NCBI GenBank assembly: GCA_007922305.1
Contig: ML677373.1
Span: 13,610,456-13,674,455, forward strand
Reading direction: 5' to 3'
Length of the DNA stretch: 64,000 bases
Source: Dermatemys mawii
Taxonomy: Eukaryota; Chordata; Testudines; Dermatemydidae
Below, piece after piece: positions 43,701 through 53,103 of the stretch. The first letter of the stretch is position 1, and each line of letters opens with the position of its first letter. The notes under the pieces are model-generated. The model did no database searches. It saw only the letters and a program-made list of their open reading frames with translations, and was not told the DNA's origin. The translations under genes and the position numbers were made by a program.

Positions 43701-46483
43701 TAAAAAAGGATTCAAAAGGAAGACAACGCAGTTCTACTAGTTTTTCCATCACACCACCTAACTGGCCATCAGCCACTGGTTCTTTTGGATGAGTACGGCA
43801 GGCTGACATGAAGTCCACAGAGATTTAAGAACTAGATCCTCAGCTACACACGTGCCCCAAAGTTAAAGGGTCCTAGACACTTACTCTGAGACCCATCTCA
43901 TCCTGAGAGAGGCCCTTATCCCTCTTCCCTCCTCACCAACTAGGAGCTACACAGCATGAATGAGAGGGTGAAGCATTCAATTTTGTATTGACACATGCAA
44001 TAGTGGAACTTTAGTCCCATAAGCATTGAGAAGGATATATCCCTCCCCGTTGCGGTTCAATCAGGACCCACATCCGTATCTTTAAGATTAACTATACCAC
44101 TCTCATTGCAACACTTGAAAAGAAAGTGGATTCTTTTGAGAAGTAACATTATTTCAAACATCCCAACTACAGCAACATAGCAAGATGGAGGTCCAGGGGT
44201 TACTAATGAGCAGGAGATGCTTAAAAGAGACAAACAAAAGACACTGTTCTGTGAAAAGCCATAGCAGGTAAAACAAGTAACATATTTACAAGTATTAATT
44301 GTAGGTAGAGAAAGTTTCTACATTTTTCCAGGTTGTTTACTTTGTGCATTTGCACACAGTGGAGTCCTAGTCCTTGACTGGAGCTCGGAGGTGCTTCAGA
44401 ATATTTCCACCAACAACATTGAATAGTCGGTATCACAGTTTCCTTCATCTAATCAGTTTATTTGGTTTGTGTCGCTCTTTCATATGGCTACAGGAGAGAG
44501 AATTCCTAAAACTTTTGGATGTAGGGAGGGGCTTAAGCCTAAAGAAACTAGACAGAGGAAGGTATCTGGCCTGGATTCCTCTGCCCCCTCACTTTTCTCC
44601 CTCATTTGCCCTTTATTCACGTCTACCCCTGCTAGGGTGACCAGATAGCAAGGGTAAAAATAGGGATAAGGAGTGGGGGTACTAGGCACCTATATAAAGA
44701 CAAAGACCCAAATATCAGGACTGTCCCTATAAAATCAGGATATCTGGTCACCCTAACCCCACTTTCTCAACAAAAGAAGGTGCATTTAACAAAAAATTGG
44801 AAAATGGGATTGTAAAAACTACACAAAGATAGCTTTATGGGTGGATGTAGTACGTCAGATTATTAGTACTATTTAACAGGCTAGATTTCAAGTTGTTGGC
44901 ATCTCTTTAAAAGGGGCACTTGAGTTAAAATTTCAGCTGAAATATAAGATTAGAGATTTTTTTTAAAAAAAATCACAGAACTTAATTTCATGGCAACATG
45001 AATGTTAGCATTATCTCACCCCCGTACACCCCAGTCATCTCCCTGCAGTATTTGCAACCCAACTATTGCTGCTTTTTGTTAGTGTGAGAGAACCAGAAAG
45101 TGACATTGACTAGCAGGGATAAGCTAAACTGAAATTGACGAGCTTTTCAAAGATGAGAGAAATGCAACAGTGTAGAGTGGATCCCGCATTAAAGTCAAAC
45201 TAGACAGAAATTGTAAAAAAGTCTTTCACTACCAGTAAGCCAGGTCAGGGAACTTTTAAACACAGAAGACGACATTTGCCCCCTGAATGTACACGCTGCT
45301 CTTCACACTACAGCACAGAATGGTACCTGGGTCTCCTTCCAGCATAGGACAGTAGAGACTGCGCCTGGCAGATATGGGGATAGAGATGCTAGAATCTAAC
45401 ATGGAAATTCCTGGAGCAGGCACAGATGGCACCACCTGGCCACCCAGAGTCCCCCCTCACCCTAACAGAAAGCTGTATTCATCAGCCAGACTCTCCTGCC
45501 AGGGCACGTAGGTGCCAGCCCTACATTCAGCTCTCACACTGCATAAGCAAATGGATGTTCTCACATTTTGTAATCAAAGGCGAGGCTGGAGTTATTCCCC
45601 AGCTACAAGAACCATCAGAAGGGAGTCCGCAGGGAATTGGCTAACCCCCAGACCCATGGGAGCCCGAGAGGTACTTGGGGGGTGGTCACGCCCCCTTTAA
45701 AAGAACGGATCATAAGAACGCCCACACGGGCTCAGAGCAACAGTCCATCCGGCACAGGATCCGGTGCCAGGGCATTGAGCGATGGAAACTCGATAGGGTA
45801 TTTGGGGGACCACCAGAGTCAGTTACACTCACCCAGACCCTGCCCACCCTTAGTCCCAAACCTGTCGGAGCTCTTCCGCCTTCTGCCTAATTCCCACCCC
45901 ACGTATCCCTGGCCCCCGCCGGGGGTCTCCCCCAGTACCCGCGGGTTACCCGCTGCTCTCTCCCCGACCCCATTTCGCCATTAGCCCCAAGGGCTCGCTC
46001 TCCTCGGGAATGACCTAGGTTTACCCGCTCCGCAGGGTCGCTCTTCTCCTCCGCGTCCGGCCTCTCCGCCTGTTCCCTGGGTCCCTCCCGCGGCTCCTCG
46101 TTCCTTTCCTCCTCCGGCTTCTCCTGCCCCGCGGCGGGCAGCCCGTGGATCATCTCCTCCCGGCACTGGATGCCCAGCTTCTGCAGCCGCTCGTCCGTCT
46201 CCGGGTCCACCACCAGCAGGCGCACGGCGCCCAGGGCGGCTCGGATGCGGCTCACCACCTGCTGGTGACTCTCCTTCTCCACGTTCTCGCCGTTCACCTC
46301 CACCAGCCGGTCCCCGGCCCGCAGCCCCGACGTCTCGGCCGGGGAGTTCGGCTCCACCAGCCGGATGAACTGCCCCACCTTGCCCTTCTCCCCATGCAGG
46401 TGGAAGCCGTAGCCGTTCGGCCCCTTCTCCAGGCGGCAGAGCCGGGGCAGCAACTGCCGCTCGCTCCCCGCCCCGTCGCTCAT
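13596..46483 (-). CDS. NHERF1: Na+/H+ exchange regulatory cofactor NHERF1 (complete, six exons)
   Basis: Exons 46025-46483, 24243-24404, 21171-21324, 17195-17235, 14379-14477 and 13596-13760 join in frame to 359 residues; human NHERF1 is 358. PDZ1 covers about residues 14-94 with GYGF at 24-27. PDZ2 covers about 157-237 with GYGF at 169-172. The last 13 residues, [13 protein letters not shown], are the ezrin/radixin/moesin-binding helix, and FSNL can also act as a PDZ ligand that closes the protein on itself. NHERF1 is a cortical scaffold that links NHE3, CFTR, NPT2a and some GPCRs to ERM proteins at apical membranes. The tail [10 protein letters not shown] and the CMEGKQH segment in PDZ2 mark it as NHERF1 and not NHERF2. 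Every splice site is GT-AG and there is no internal stop. The ATG at 46483 has A at -3. Confidence 0.96.
13761..14378 (-). other. NHERF1: NHERF1 intron 5
   Basis: A 618-bp intron. No repeat or coding signal was recognised. Confidence 0.8.
14379..14477 (-). CDS. NHERF1: NHERF1 exon 5 (Ser/Pro-rich linker)
   Basis: 33 codons, [10 protein letters not shown] to KETSDE. It is serine-rich like the regulated phosphorylation region of the mammalian protein but poorly conserved in sequence. Acceptor TTTCAG, donor GTATGG. Confidence 0.92.
16127..16602. mobile_element. Non-autonomous hAT-like DNA transposon (CAGGGCTGGT ends)
   Basis: The left end reads CAGGGCTGGTGGAAGG and the right end reads GGTTGCACTGGCCCTG, an imperfect inverted repeat. 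The 8-bp sequence GATCCAGG flanks both sides (16119-16126 and 16603-16610), as expected for hAT insertion. The interior is C-rich and codes for nothing recognisable. Confidence 0.82.
17077..17106 (+). repeat. G homopolymer (21 G, C, 8 G)
   Basis: A run of 21 G, one C, then 8 G. On the coding strand this is a C-run within NHERF1 intron 4, close to the exon 4 donor. Confidence 0.9.
17195..17235 (-). CDS. NHERF1: NHERF1 exon 4 (41-nt linker exon)
   Basis: Encodes the end of the split glycine and then [13 protein letters not shown]. It corresponds to the human PLPVPFTNGEIQK segment. Acceptor CCCCAG, donor GTAAAG. Confidence 0.93.
17236..21170 (-). other. NHERF1: NHERF1 intron 3
   Basis: A 3.9-kb intron. 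A MIR-like fragment lies near 18830; otherwise nothing was recognised. Confidence 0.8.
18830..18935 (-). repeat. MIR-like SINE core
   Basis: Reverse MIR core: GGGTAAAGTGACTTTCCAAA, then GCACAGTGGCAGG and AACAGAACCCAGGAGCC. Confidence 0.55.
21171..21324 (-). CDS. NHERF1: NHERF1 exon 3: second half of PDZ2
   Basis: 154 nt from [15 protein letters not shown] to SEEHLT, plus the first base of a glycine codon. Donor GTGATG, phase 1. The KLLVVD strand closes PDZ2. Confidence 0.96.
22310..22577. repeat. Decayed DNA transposon with GTCYACATT ends
   Basis: The left end (GCGTCCACATTAGAAAAG) and right end (TTGTAATGTAGACCACACC) are roughly inverted. The interior repeats TTGTGTGGACATAGCTGATA and ATACCAGCAAAAG, motifs also seen in the element at 52817. 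Confidence 0.5.
22583..22665. repeat. CR1-like LINE 3' fragment
   Basis: The text AATCATAGAAGATTTAGATT, GGAGGAGACCTCAGGAGG, then CTAGTCCAACCCTCTGCTCA is typical of CR1-related tails in sauropsids. Confidence 0.65.
24243..24404 (-). CDS. NHERF1: NHERF1 exon 2: first half of PDZ2
   Basis: 54 codons, [13 protein letters not shown] to DRIIE, with the carboxylate-binding loop GYGF. Acceptor CGGCAG, donor GTACAT, phase 0. Confidence 0.96.
24604..25134. repeat. DNA-transposon-like repeat with TACACTGCAA ends
   Basis: The left end ACGTCTACACTGCAATG and right end CCCTTGCAGTGCAAACATAT are near-inverted. The internal phrases CCAGGGTTCAA and TGCAATGTAGACACAGCCC recur. Confidence 0.55.
27650..28560 (-). 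repeat. MIR-like SINE split by a hAT insertion
   Basis: GGGGCTTGCCTAGAG on the left resumes as CTAGAGCAACTCAGTGAGTC on the right. This is the reverse MIR core with a transposon inserted between its halves. Confidence 0.55.
27748..28483. mobile_element. Non-autonomous hAT-like element (CAGTGGTTTCCAAACT ends), 736 bp
   Basis: The left end is CAGTGGTTTCCAAACTGGGG; the right end read in reverse is CAGTGATTCCCAAATTTTAA. The 8-bp target duplication GCCTAGAG is perfect (27740-27747 and 28484-28491). The interior is AT-rich. A transposase is not visible. Confidence 0.88.
28864..29427. mobile_element. Non-autonomous hAT-like element (CAGGGGTGGGCAAA ends), 564 bp
   Basis: The left end is CAGGGGTGGGCAAATTTTGT and the right end is CCAGTTTGCCCATCCCG. 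The perfect 8-bp target duplication ATATAGAG lies at 28856-28863 and 29428-29435. The interior is a C-rich degenerate tandem array built on phrases such as CCCTGACTGCCCC. The open frames inside it are composition artefacts. Confidence 0.88.
30420..30720. repeat. Possible decayed DNA transposon
   Basis: GGTCTGATTCCCAG near the left is matched in reverse by CTGGGAATCAGACC near 30660, giving an inverted arrangement about 200 bp apart. Boundaries are not resolved. Confidence 0.4.
32572..32684. repeat. Near-perfect 43-bp inverted repeat (hairpin)
   Basis: The arms 32572-32614 and 32642-32684 match as reverse complements at 42 of 43 positions. The 27-bp spacer itself holds a short palindrome, AAGTCCCA/TGGGACTT. 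The arms begin TTCTGAGTACAAACAGTTTC. It is likely a fold-back transposon remnant; a transcribed hairpin is also possible. Confidence 0.9.
33175..33249. repeat. Two adjacent short palindromes
   Basis: GGATGGTGTCAC (33175-33186) pairs with GTGACACCATCC (33198-33209). TAACCCGTGG (33221-33230) pairs with CCACGGGTTA (33240-33249). Both pairs are perfect. The second lies in sequence resembling a LINE tail. Confidence 0.8.
33490..33570 (+). repeat. MIR-like SINE core
   Basis: The core TCCTGTGCAACCTTGGGCAA followed by CTCCCTTAGG in the plus orientation. Confidence 0.5.
33775..33855. repeat. CR1-like LINE tail
   Basis: GGATGCTGGACCAGTGGTCT, then GACCTGGGATGGCAATG and GTTCCTAG is the diverged form of the common CR1 3' end. 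Confidence 0.55.
34470..34540. repeat. LINE/SINE-like fragment
   Basis: TTGTGCTAGGCACTGTACGG, then GACAGTCCCTGCCCCCACAA and GAGCTTAGAGTCTAA. A second copy of this phrase set is at 43425-43540. Confidence 0.5.
34690..34855. repeat. Interspersed repeat (GGGACCGACACGGCTACCAC tail)
   Basis: The stretch with GAAGTTGGTCCAGTAAAAGA, CACCTACCTTGTCTCTCCAA and CGACACGGCTACCACAACAC is a form seen widely in turtle DNA. Family is unassigned. Confidence 0.5.
39312..39689. mobile_element. hAT-like element, copy of the 56413 family in reverse
   Basis: It starts GGCACCAACTCTGTAGGTGC and contains GGGTGCTCTGCACCCAC. It ends GAGTTGGTATCTATA. These match the ends of the intact copy at 56413-56994 read in the opposite direction. 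No target duplication could be confirmed, so the edges are approximate. Confidence 0.65.
40019..40346. mobile_element. hAT-like element (CAGGGGTGAAAGT left end), 328 bp
   Basis: It begins CAGGGGTGAAAGTTAAGG. The 8-bp sequence CCCCAGAC flanks both sides (40011-40018 and 40347-40354). The right end is C/T-rich and only roughly inverted. Confidence 0.68.
41451..41605. repeat. Tandem repeat with alternating subunits
   Basis: The phrase TTGGAATGGACAGACACAAA, followed by GAGACTCAAG, occurs three times. It alternates with TTGAATGGGATTCACTCA, giving a composite period of about 54 bp in the second half. Confidence 0.85.
43085..43215. mobile_element. Truncated hAT-like copy (reverse of the 28864 family)
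   Basis: It ends GGCCATAGTTTGCCCACCCCTG, the reverse complement of the CAGGGGTGGGCAAA terminus. The GC-rich part to the left is a fragment whose inner boundary is unclear. Confidence 0.65.
43425..43540. repeat. LINE/SINE-like fragment
   Basis: TTCTAGGCACAGCAAAAAGA, then GAGTCCCTGCCCCAAAGAG and TTTACAGTCTAA; related to 34470-34540. Confidence 0.5.
44633..44755. mobile_element. Miniature inverted-repeat element (TAGGGTGACCAGA ends)
   Basis: TAGGGTGACCAGATAGC on the left and ATATCTGGTCACCCTA on the right form terminal inverted repeats around about 95 bp. Other copies are at 48245 and 61023. The internal phrase AGGACTGTCCCTATAAAAT is shared in reverse with them. Confidence 0.8.
45705..45770. 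repeat. CR1-like fragment
   Basis: CATAAGAACGCCCACACGGG followed by AACAGTCCATCCGGCACAGG is a diverged form of the CR1 start-of-tail sequence also seen at 62842. Confidence 0.5.
46025..46483 (-). CDS. NHERF1: NHERF1 coding exon 1: PDZ1 and linker
   Basis: 153 codons, from MSDGAGSER through PDZ1 ([35 protein letters not shown]) to an acidic Glu/Pro/Arg-rich linker ending AER. Donor GTAAAC follows in phase 0. The exon is very GC-rich. Confidence 0.96.
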
Positions 46484-46725
46484 GTTTCCGGCGCGGGAGG
46501 GTGGAAGGAGATCGGCAGCTAAGAGGCGGCGGCCCCGGGAGCTCGAGCCCGCTACCGCCCCGCGAGGGTCTGGGCGGACCGGGAGGAGTCACCCCGCAGC
46601 AGGTGTCCCCGGGGCGGGGGCTCGCACGAGGGGTCCCGCGGGGAGACCGTGCACCAGGAGGGAGACCGCCACTGCCCGGAACGGAGCGACCCGGCCGCAC
46701 GAATCTCCGCCCAGCTCTCCGGCCC
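46484..46725 (-). other. NHERF1: NHERF1 5' UTR (extent inferred)
   Basis: GC-rich sequence between the start codon and the expected initiation site about 30 bp downstream of the TATA-like box. No upstream ATG was seen on the minus strand. The 5' edge is inferred from the TATA position only. Confidence 0.55.
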
Positions 46726-46739
46726 CGCGTTCAGAGCCT

Positions 46740-46800
46740 GTCACCGCCCTTTATACCCGGGGGCGGGCCCCGGGGCGGTGGGGCGACGCCGAGCCAATCA
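46740..46800 (-). promoter_or_regulatory. NHERF1: NHERF1 core promoter: TATA box, GC boxes, CCAAT box
   Basis: On the minus strand GTATAAAGGGCGG contains a TATA box (TATAAA at 46755-46750). It is preceded by GC boxes (around 46761-46778) and an inverted CCAAT (ATTGG at 46798-46794). The spacing is that of a classical core promoter about 270 bp upstream of the ATG, within a CpG-rich block of about 46020-46800. Confidence 0.72.
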
Positions 46801-46884
46801 GAGTTAGGCCAGGGGTGGGGCTAAGGAGAGATGACGCTACCCATGAAGCCGGGGAGAGGATCCAAAAAACGAGGAGGCGGGATT

Positions 46885-46892
46885 ATGCAAAT
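46885..46892 (+). promoter_or_regulatory. Octamer motif ATGCAAAT
   Basis: A perfect POU/Oct octamer, about 130 bp upstream of the TATA box. A single 8-mer match can be chance; function is inferred only from position. Confidence 0.4.
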
Positions 46893-48244
46893 CGGATGAA
46901 ATAGCCTCGCTCCACTTTCGATTTCTTGGCTGGCTGCTGAGCCTCCCCCCTGCAAAGAAAATTCTCCGGAAGTGGAAGTGTCACAAAGTCGCAAGAGAAC
47001 GAAGCTTCTGCAGGGCCGGGACCTTTCTTCCATCAGAGACAGGGCGTCTCAGAGGAGCAGGCGTGGGGGCAATGGGAGTAACCCTCCCTGCAGCCTCACC
47101 CTCAGCAGGGGCTTCCCCAGGGAGGCAGAATTCCTGTAGTGGGAAGCTTAGCCGCTAACAGAGGCTCGGTTGACTCATTCTGTTTTTTAGTGCCGCGCCC
47201 ATAGCTGTTCCCTGACAGCCCGCAAATGACTTTCTTCGGACAGTACAAGCGGTTCTGGATCTGACTGGCGGGGTGACCTACTTGCTGGGAGTTAGAGACT
47301 TCACCTATCTTCAGAACTGGTTGAATTACTCATGGCTAATAATGCTAATTGTAAGTGTAGTCCCTGTTTCGGTTTCAGGATGATCTTGAATAGCTCCTGG
47401 TTCCTATTAACTGATTCTTACTCCAGTTCACAGAATCGTTTCTCAGAGCAACTTTCAGTCCCCTGGGCTGTTCCTGAGCTATCCGCTTTAAGTCTGCCTT
47501 TGACTCATTACTAGCTGGAGTGTAGGATGTGTCTGCTCTCTGATTGGATAACTGCGTTTTTTCAAGAGGAGAACAATGAGTAACAAGCAGGCATCGGGCA
47601 TGAATTCCCGGAGAAATCATCAGCCAGGCATTAATTAATGACATTTGTGGGATCTGTGAACATTTTCATGAACAAAATGACTCACCCAGCAAGCAATCCT
47701 GATTTGTCCCAGTGCTGACCCCAGCACACTTCTTTGCCCAGCTAAGGGACACACACAGCTCCTCCATTGATCCCAAACCTAGGCTACAACACTCTTGCTA
47801 TTCCTGTCCTCTCAATGGTGTCCTCCTTCTGACATAGCCTAATATCCATTACAGATGGCTGATGGCACCAAACTCACTGAACTTCCCACCTTTGGCAGAT
47901 TTGAATCTAGGCCTCCAAAAGCAATTGAACTTGTGTATTTACTACAGCAACAGGAATCACAGAAGTTGAAACAATATCCGAGGTTAGATTCCTTAGTCAG
48001 ATTAGGTGGAGAGAAGGGGAGAGAAGATGAAATTTCACCATGGAGTCTGAGCTGCTGAGGGCACTGGTCTGTTTCTGCATGTGAACTGGCAACTTTCTAG
48101 ATATGATGCTAGACTTTTCCCCCTTTGGTAAAGGTTGTATGGTGGGGGTGGGGGAGGTGGTTTTCTTTGGAGCACCCAGATGAGGCTAGGATCATTAGCT
48201 TTGTGCTGTTTTGTTCTTGAAAAAAACTTCTATCCCTTTCTCCG

Positions 48245-48365
48245 AGGGTGACCAGATGTCCCAATTTTATAGGAACAGTCCTGATTTTGGGATCTTTTTC
48301 TTAGATAGGTTCCTATTACCTCACACCTTCCTCCCGATTTTTTGCATTTGCTGTCTGGTCACCCT
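48245..48365. mobile_element. Miniature inverted-repeat element (AGGGTGACCAGAT ends)
   Basis: AGGGTGACCAGATGTCCCAA at the left and GCTGTCTGGTCACCCT at the right. Nearly the same as the copy at 61023, in the same orientation. Confidence 0.82.
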
Positions 48366-51300
48366 GCTTTCTCCAAATTCCAGATCAGTTTCCTTTTGCA
48401 ACTCTGCTAATTAGACTTTGTCTGTTCATCTATAACTTGGCTTTATGGAAATAGCAAAACTTTGTGGGCTGCCTGAGGTTAGTGCTGTAAATCAAACCTA
48501 CTCCGGATACAAGCAGGAGAGGCCCTTTTGGAACCCAGCATCATCTTTTTGGTAAACAGTAAGGATGACACTGAGTCTGGGAGTTGGATGAAGCAGCAGC
48601 TTTATTTTGTAGGTGAAAGGGAGCAGCAGCTTTCTGTTACTCAGGAGACTTACATGACTTGGGACGTACATTTAAGAATCTAATATGACATGTCCCTTGC
48701 TCACAACGTCCCAGTAGACTTCAGTTCCTCTCTCCTTAACTGAGAAGTTAATGGAATGCAGAAATCTTGAAGTAATGGACCACTGCAGTTCTCAGCTCCT
48801 CCCTCCTGGTGTCTTTGCCTGCTCATTATTCCATATTTATTTGAGTCTAACCTTTTAAAAGAGGACATTTGAAGGAACACGATCAACTTGAAAAATCCCA
48901 TTCAGATCTGAAAATGCTACACTTACTATTTTAACTTGGAACCCCTATGATCACTCTACCCAAGAGCCAGATTAGACATTCCCCCCGTTATACTTACTTT
49001 GTGCATTTGGCACCAGCTGCGTGTAGGCCGGTGTACTGTCCTGGTGACGGTGCGTGCCCCATCCCCACCCCCCCCCAGGTCCTGTCAGAAGATGCTTACC
49101 TGTACAGCAGCAGCAGAGCTAAAACTGAAAGTGAGCAGTCAGCACATAATAGTCTGAGCACATCGGGCTGTTTTGCTTTTACTCTGAGGCCTGGGCAGAA
49201 ATCCCTCTGAGTTAAACAGGGAGGCGGAAAACCCCTTAATGGTTTTTTAAAGGAATTTAAAATGCAAATTAAATCTAGGTTGGTTGTTTTTGGTCTCCCC
49301 CTTTCTTTTCGATCATATGTGAATATCATCATCTGCTGGACAGAGCGAAGGACTGCTGCAACTTCAGCGGTGTGGACACAACTAAAAATGCAGGGACAGA
49401 AGCTTCTGTGGACTAGATGGGAGTGTTAATTAACCCTTCTGCAGTTTGTTTATACCGTTACTAGTATGCTTAACAGAATCACAGCAACAGAGATCTGACA
49501 CTGTCAGCTGGGAACTCCAGCAAAGTGGACTTCCTGCCCAGCCACTGCTCGTTAGAATTCAAGCAGGATCAATGTCCTTAGTGAAGTGGGTCACCTTTCA
49601 GATCATTTCACTATACAAGACAGGTAGGCAACTGAAGAACCAATTTAGTTCTAAGGGGAGCCCTTCATGAAGCACTGAGTCATTTGCAGAGTTGAAATAA
49701 AGGCTGTGCGAGGCTTGGGAAGCATCTGTAATTACCTCCTTTCAGGGTTATCAGCAGGGTTTAAACCTAGGACTGTCAATACTCTAGAATGGACCTTCAC
49801 ACTAGATGAGTAACTCAATTAACAAGCAGCAGCAGGAGGCTATCAAAGAAGAGGCCCAGCCACAAGAGGGAAATACAACACATGCCTTGCAAGCATGATA
49901 CACATCCTCCCCCTGAAAAGTAGTGCAAGCTGATGTAGCCTTCAAGCAAAAAATGCGCTTTCCAGGAATATTTGTATAAACCTGGAAATACAAGTCAGTG
50001 GTGGCAGGTATGGCTTTAGCACTGTGCAGAGAGAGAGATGAAAATCACTAGAGCGAAGGAAAGAAATGCACCAAATACCCTGCAATTCTGAATGATAAAG
50101 CAGAAAGTGGCAGCTCTCTGAACCAATTTATTTTGCCGATTGGTGACCACTGCTGCATTAGTATCTTCACCTCCCTGGTTTCTTCCCAGTCAGGGTTTGT
50201 TTTTGTTTTTTCAGCAGCTGCTTATTAGGTTAAAAAAGATCAAAATTTAGGATGCAAAACAAAAGAATTTTTTAAAAAGCCAACCAACTCTCTCTCTCTC
50301 AGCAAGCATCAGCCCAGCTACAGAAGCAATTCAATTGGTGGGAAGACAAAGGTATTTGGGGAATGCTAGACTCTGCACCATGAGACCAGAATGGGGAGGA
50401 GGTTGGTTTTAATTTAACAGACCATGTTTACGCTTCCCAATCACCTTTGGACTCTGAAATGTGCAGTGAAATTCTGGGGGCTACGCAAACACACACACTA
50501 GAGATTCTGGGGCTTGCATGGTACACTCTGTTCTCTAATGCCCAGCAATGCAGATCCCGCCCAGCAATGCTCTCTTCTCTAAAGAGCTGAGTTGGAAATT
50601 GCTCGTGCCAAGAACTAGGCGGACAAGTTTACTCTCCAAAATACTGAGCTTTAATTCTGTAAACTTGCAAACAATCCATGAACAACAAAAACATGGTCCT
50701 GATAACAGAGAAAACCTCAAGAATGTGTGCTAGGGAATAGACTTGCTGGCTGAGATCAAGTGTCACATCAGAGATTCCCATGTGGAATGGTTCAGCGCAG
50801 TGTCATTCCATAGCATTCATGACTTGGCAAATATACATGAACTATGTAAACAAGAAGACAATCAACAATTTGGGTTTTTTCCTATCATTGCTTTCTAGGA
50901 TCCTGGCTAACATGATAACATCGGACGCTACAATGACTGATTTTATTGACAACGGACTTGATCCATGAAACTGAACGGGAGTTTTGACAGTGACGCCAGT
51001 AGAAACAGGTCTAAAGAAAGGGTAAAATGAAGCATAAGTGCAGCAATGTTGATTTTAAAACTTATGCAAAGGGCCTGCTCCTGCTGCCTTTAAACTCAGT
51101 GGCAAAACTCCCATTGATTTTGGAGGGGTCCAATCAAGCCCACAAAATTCATAATCAAGGACAATAGAAAGCGTTTGCTGATTGAGGTGTCTGAGGCATC
51201 AGTTCTTTGCAGAGGGGGTTTAATCTGATGCCTGACAAAGGCAGGAAGAAAGATTTGGATTATGTACAAAGACAAAAAGGAAATGCAAACAATATTCATA

Positions 51301-51434
51301 GGTGGGAGTTTATGAATCTCCTGTGTTATCGCCTCTGCTCTGATTCAAAGTCTTAATCTGGACCAGGAATTAGCCTCCCAGATTCTGCACTCTCTCTTCA
51401 GACAGCCCAGCAGCATGTTACGTAGACTAACATG

Positions 51435-52144
51435 GGGAGGGGGCGGGAGGGGCAAAGTTTTTGGCCCGAGGACCACATCGGGGTTGAAAACTTGTACGGA
51501 GGGCCGGGTCAGGGAAGGCTGTGCCTCCCAAAACAGCCTGGACCTGCCCCCATCCAACCCCCTCACACTTCTTGCCCCCCTCAGAATCTCCGACCCATCC
51601 AACCCCCACTGCTCCTTGTCCCCTGACTGCCCTCTCCAGAGACACCCTGCCCCTAACCGCCCCCCCAGGACTCCATCCCCTATCTAAGCCCCTCTGCTCC
51701 TTGTCCCCTGACTGCCCCCTCCAGAGAGCCCCCGACCCTAACTGCCCCTCCAGGACCCCACCCCCCTCACAAGCCTCCTGCTCCCTGTCTCCTGACTGCC
51801 CCGACCCCTATCCACACCCATACTCCCTGACAGGCCCCTGGGACTCCCATACCCTTTCCAACCTACCTCCCGGTTCCCTGTCCCCTGACTGCCCCCCACC
51901 CTGAACCTCCACCCCATCCAACAGCCCCTTGTTCCCTAACTTCCCCCTGGGACTCCCTGGCCCTTATCCAACCCCCCCATCCCCGGCACCCTTACCACCC
52001 TGCTGGTAGCCAGATGCTCTGCATTGCTCTGTGCTGCCTGCATGAAGCGCGGAGGCTCCAGGAGAACGGGAAAGGCAGGGGAGGGGCTGGGAGCCGCCTC
52101 CCCGCTGGGAGCTCAGGCGGGTCAGTCAGGATGGTCCTGCGGGC
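51435..52144. mobile_element. hAT-like element, second copy of the 28864 family, 710 bp
   Basis: It shares GGCCACATC/GGACCACATC, AGGGAAGGCTGTGCCTCCC and the CCCCTGACTGCCC tandem interior with the copy at 28864. The 8-bp CTAACATG duplication flanks it (51427-51434 and 52145-52152). The terminal CAGGGGTGGGC has decayed. The C-rich open frames inside are not genes. Confidence 0.78.
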
Positions 52145-52816
52145 CTAACATGAGGACCTGGTGCAAGTTTAAACCCCCAAATGATCCTTCCTTCCCTGTG
52201 CTGAGTGCAGGGCACGGGTGCAGAACTGAAGGTGAAATCAGTAATGCCAGTCTCTGGCAAAGCACAGGGGGAAGGTAAGACTTACACCTTGTGAAGAAAA
52301 CATTCCTGAGATTTCAAGTCAAGGGGAAACAAATAGCAGGTCCCTGTATCCAGAGAACTGCGCAGGCTAGTGTGAAGGAGAACTGTGCATTAGACACACC
52401 AAATTCATCCACAGAAATAAAAAATACAATGTGCATGTAATGGACAAATCAGAAAGTGACACACTCAGGAAAGATCTCCCTGATGCCTCTGTCATGATGT
52501 TCTACAGGCTAACTCCAGCACCAGTCTGGCAAACAACATTTGTGCTTCCTCTTTGGAGCATTTAATTATTAGTTAAAGCATTTCAGTGTTAAGTCAACCC
52601 TCCCATCTATGGGCTTCTTAAGCATTGTCAGGGCACTGCCCTAGATGATACTAATAATTACAGGGCACTGCTCTGATGAGGCTCACGCTACTGAAATCTT
52701 CATTCCTGCAAAAGTCAGTTCTCATTTGACAGAGCATCATAGCCAATGTGACCAAATAGAGTCAATTCCTGCTAGCCTCTGTCACTCCACTGGTCCTATT
52801 GGCCTCAGTGTGCATT

Positions 52817-53103
52817 AGGCCTTGTCTACACTAGGAGTGCGTTACCGGTGTAGGAATACGGGGATGCTATACCAGCAAAGCGCTCCTTGTGTGGATGCAG
52901 CTCTACCAGCAAAGCTGTGCTTTGTATCAGTGCAGTGAAATCACACCGCTCAAGTGAAACAAGCTATGGCGTAACAGCAGAGTTTTGCTGATATAATTGT
53001 GTCTACACTATAGACCTTGGCCAGCACAGCTATGCTGGTCAGGGTTCACACCTCTTCCCACTATTTCTATGCTGGCCAACATAGTGTAGTGTAGACATAG
53101 CTT
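52817..53103. repeat. DNA transposon with GTCTACACTA inverted ends
   Basis: AGGCCTTGTCTACACTAGG on the left and TAGTGTAGTGTAGACATAGC on the right are inverted. The interior repeats CCAGCAAAGC and TGCTGGCCA-type phrases. Related interior phrases occur at 22310-22577. Confidence 0.7.

Larger units (their letters stand above)
24405..46024 (-). other. NHERF1: NHERF1 intron 1 (21.6 kb)
   Basis: The longest intron in the window, separating the PDZ1 exon from PDZ2. It contains most of the mobile-element copies listed separately. No additional coding exon could be supported. Two overlapping long open frames at 31408-31905 lie in a GC-rich patch and are unexplained. Confidence 0.8.

Noticed and set aside
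45981..46700. 239-codon minus-strand frame and a 125-codon plus-strand frame over NHERF1 exon 1
   Set aside because: Both are other-frame shadows of the GC-rich PDZ1 exon and promoter; composition is Gly/Arg/Pro only.
51521..51904. Proline/serine-rich open frames at 51.5 kb and 28.8-29.3 kb
   Set aside because: They fall inside the C-rich interior of the hAT-like elements.
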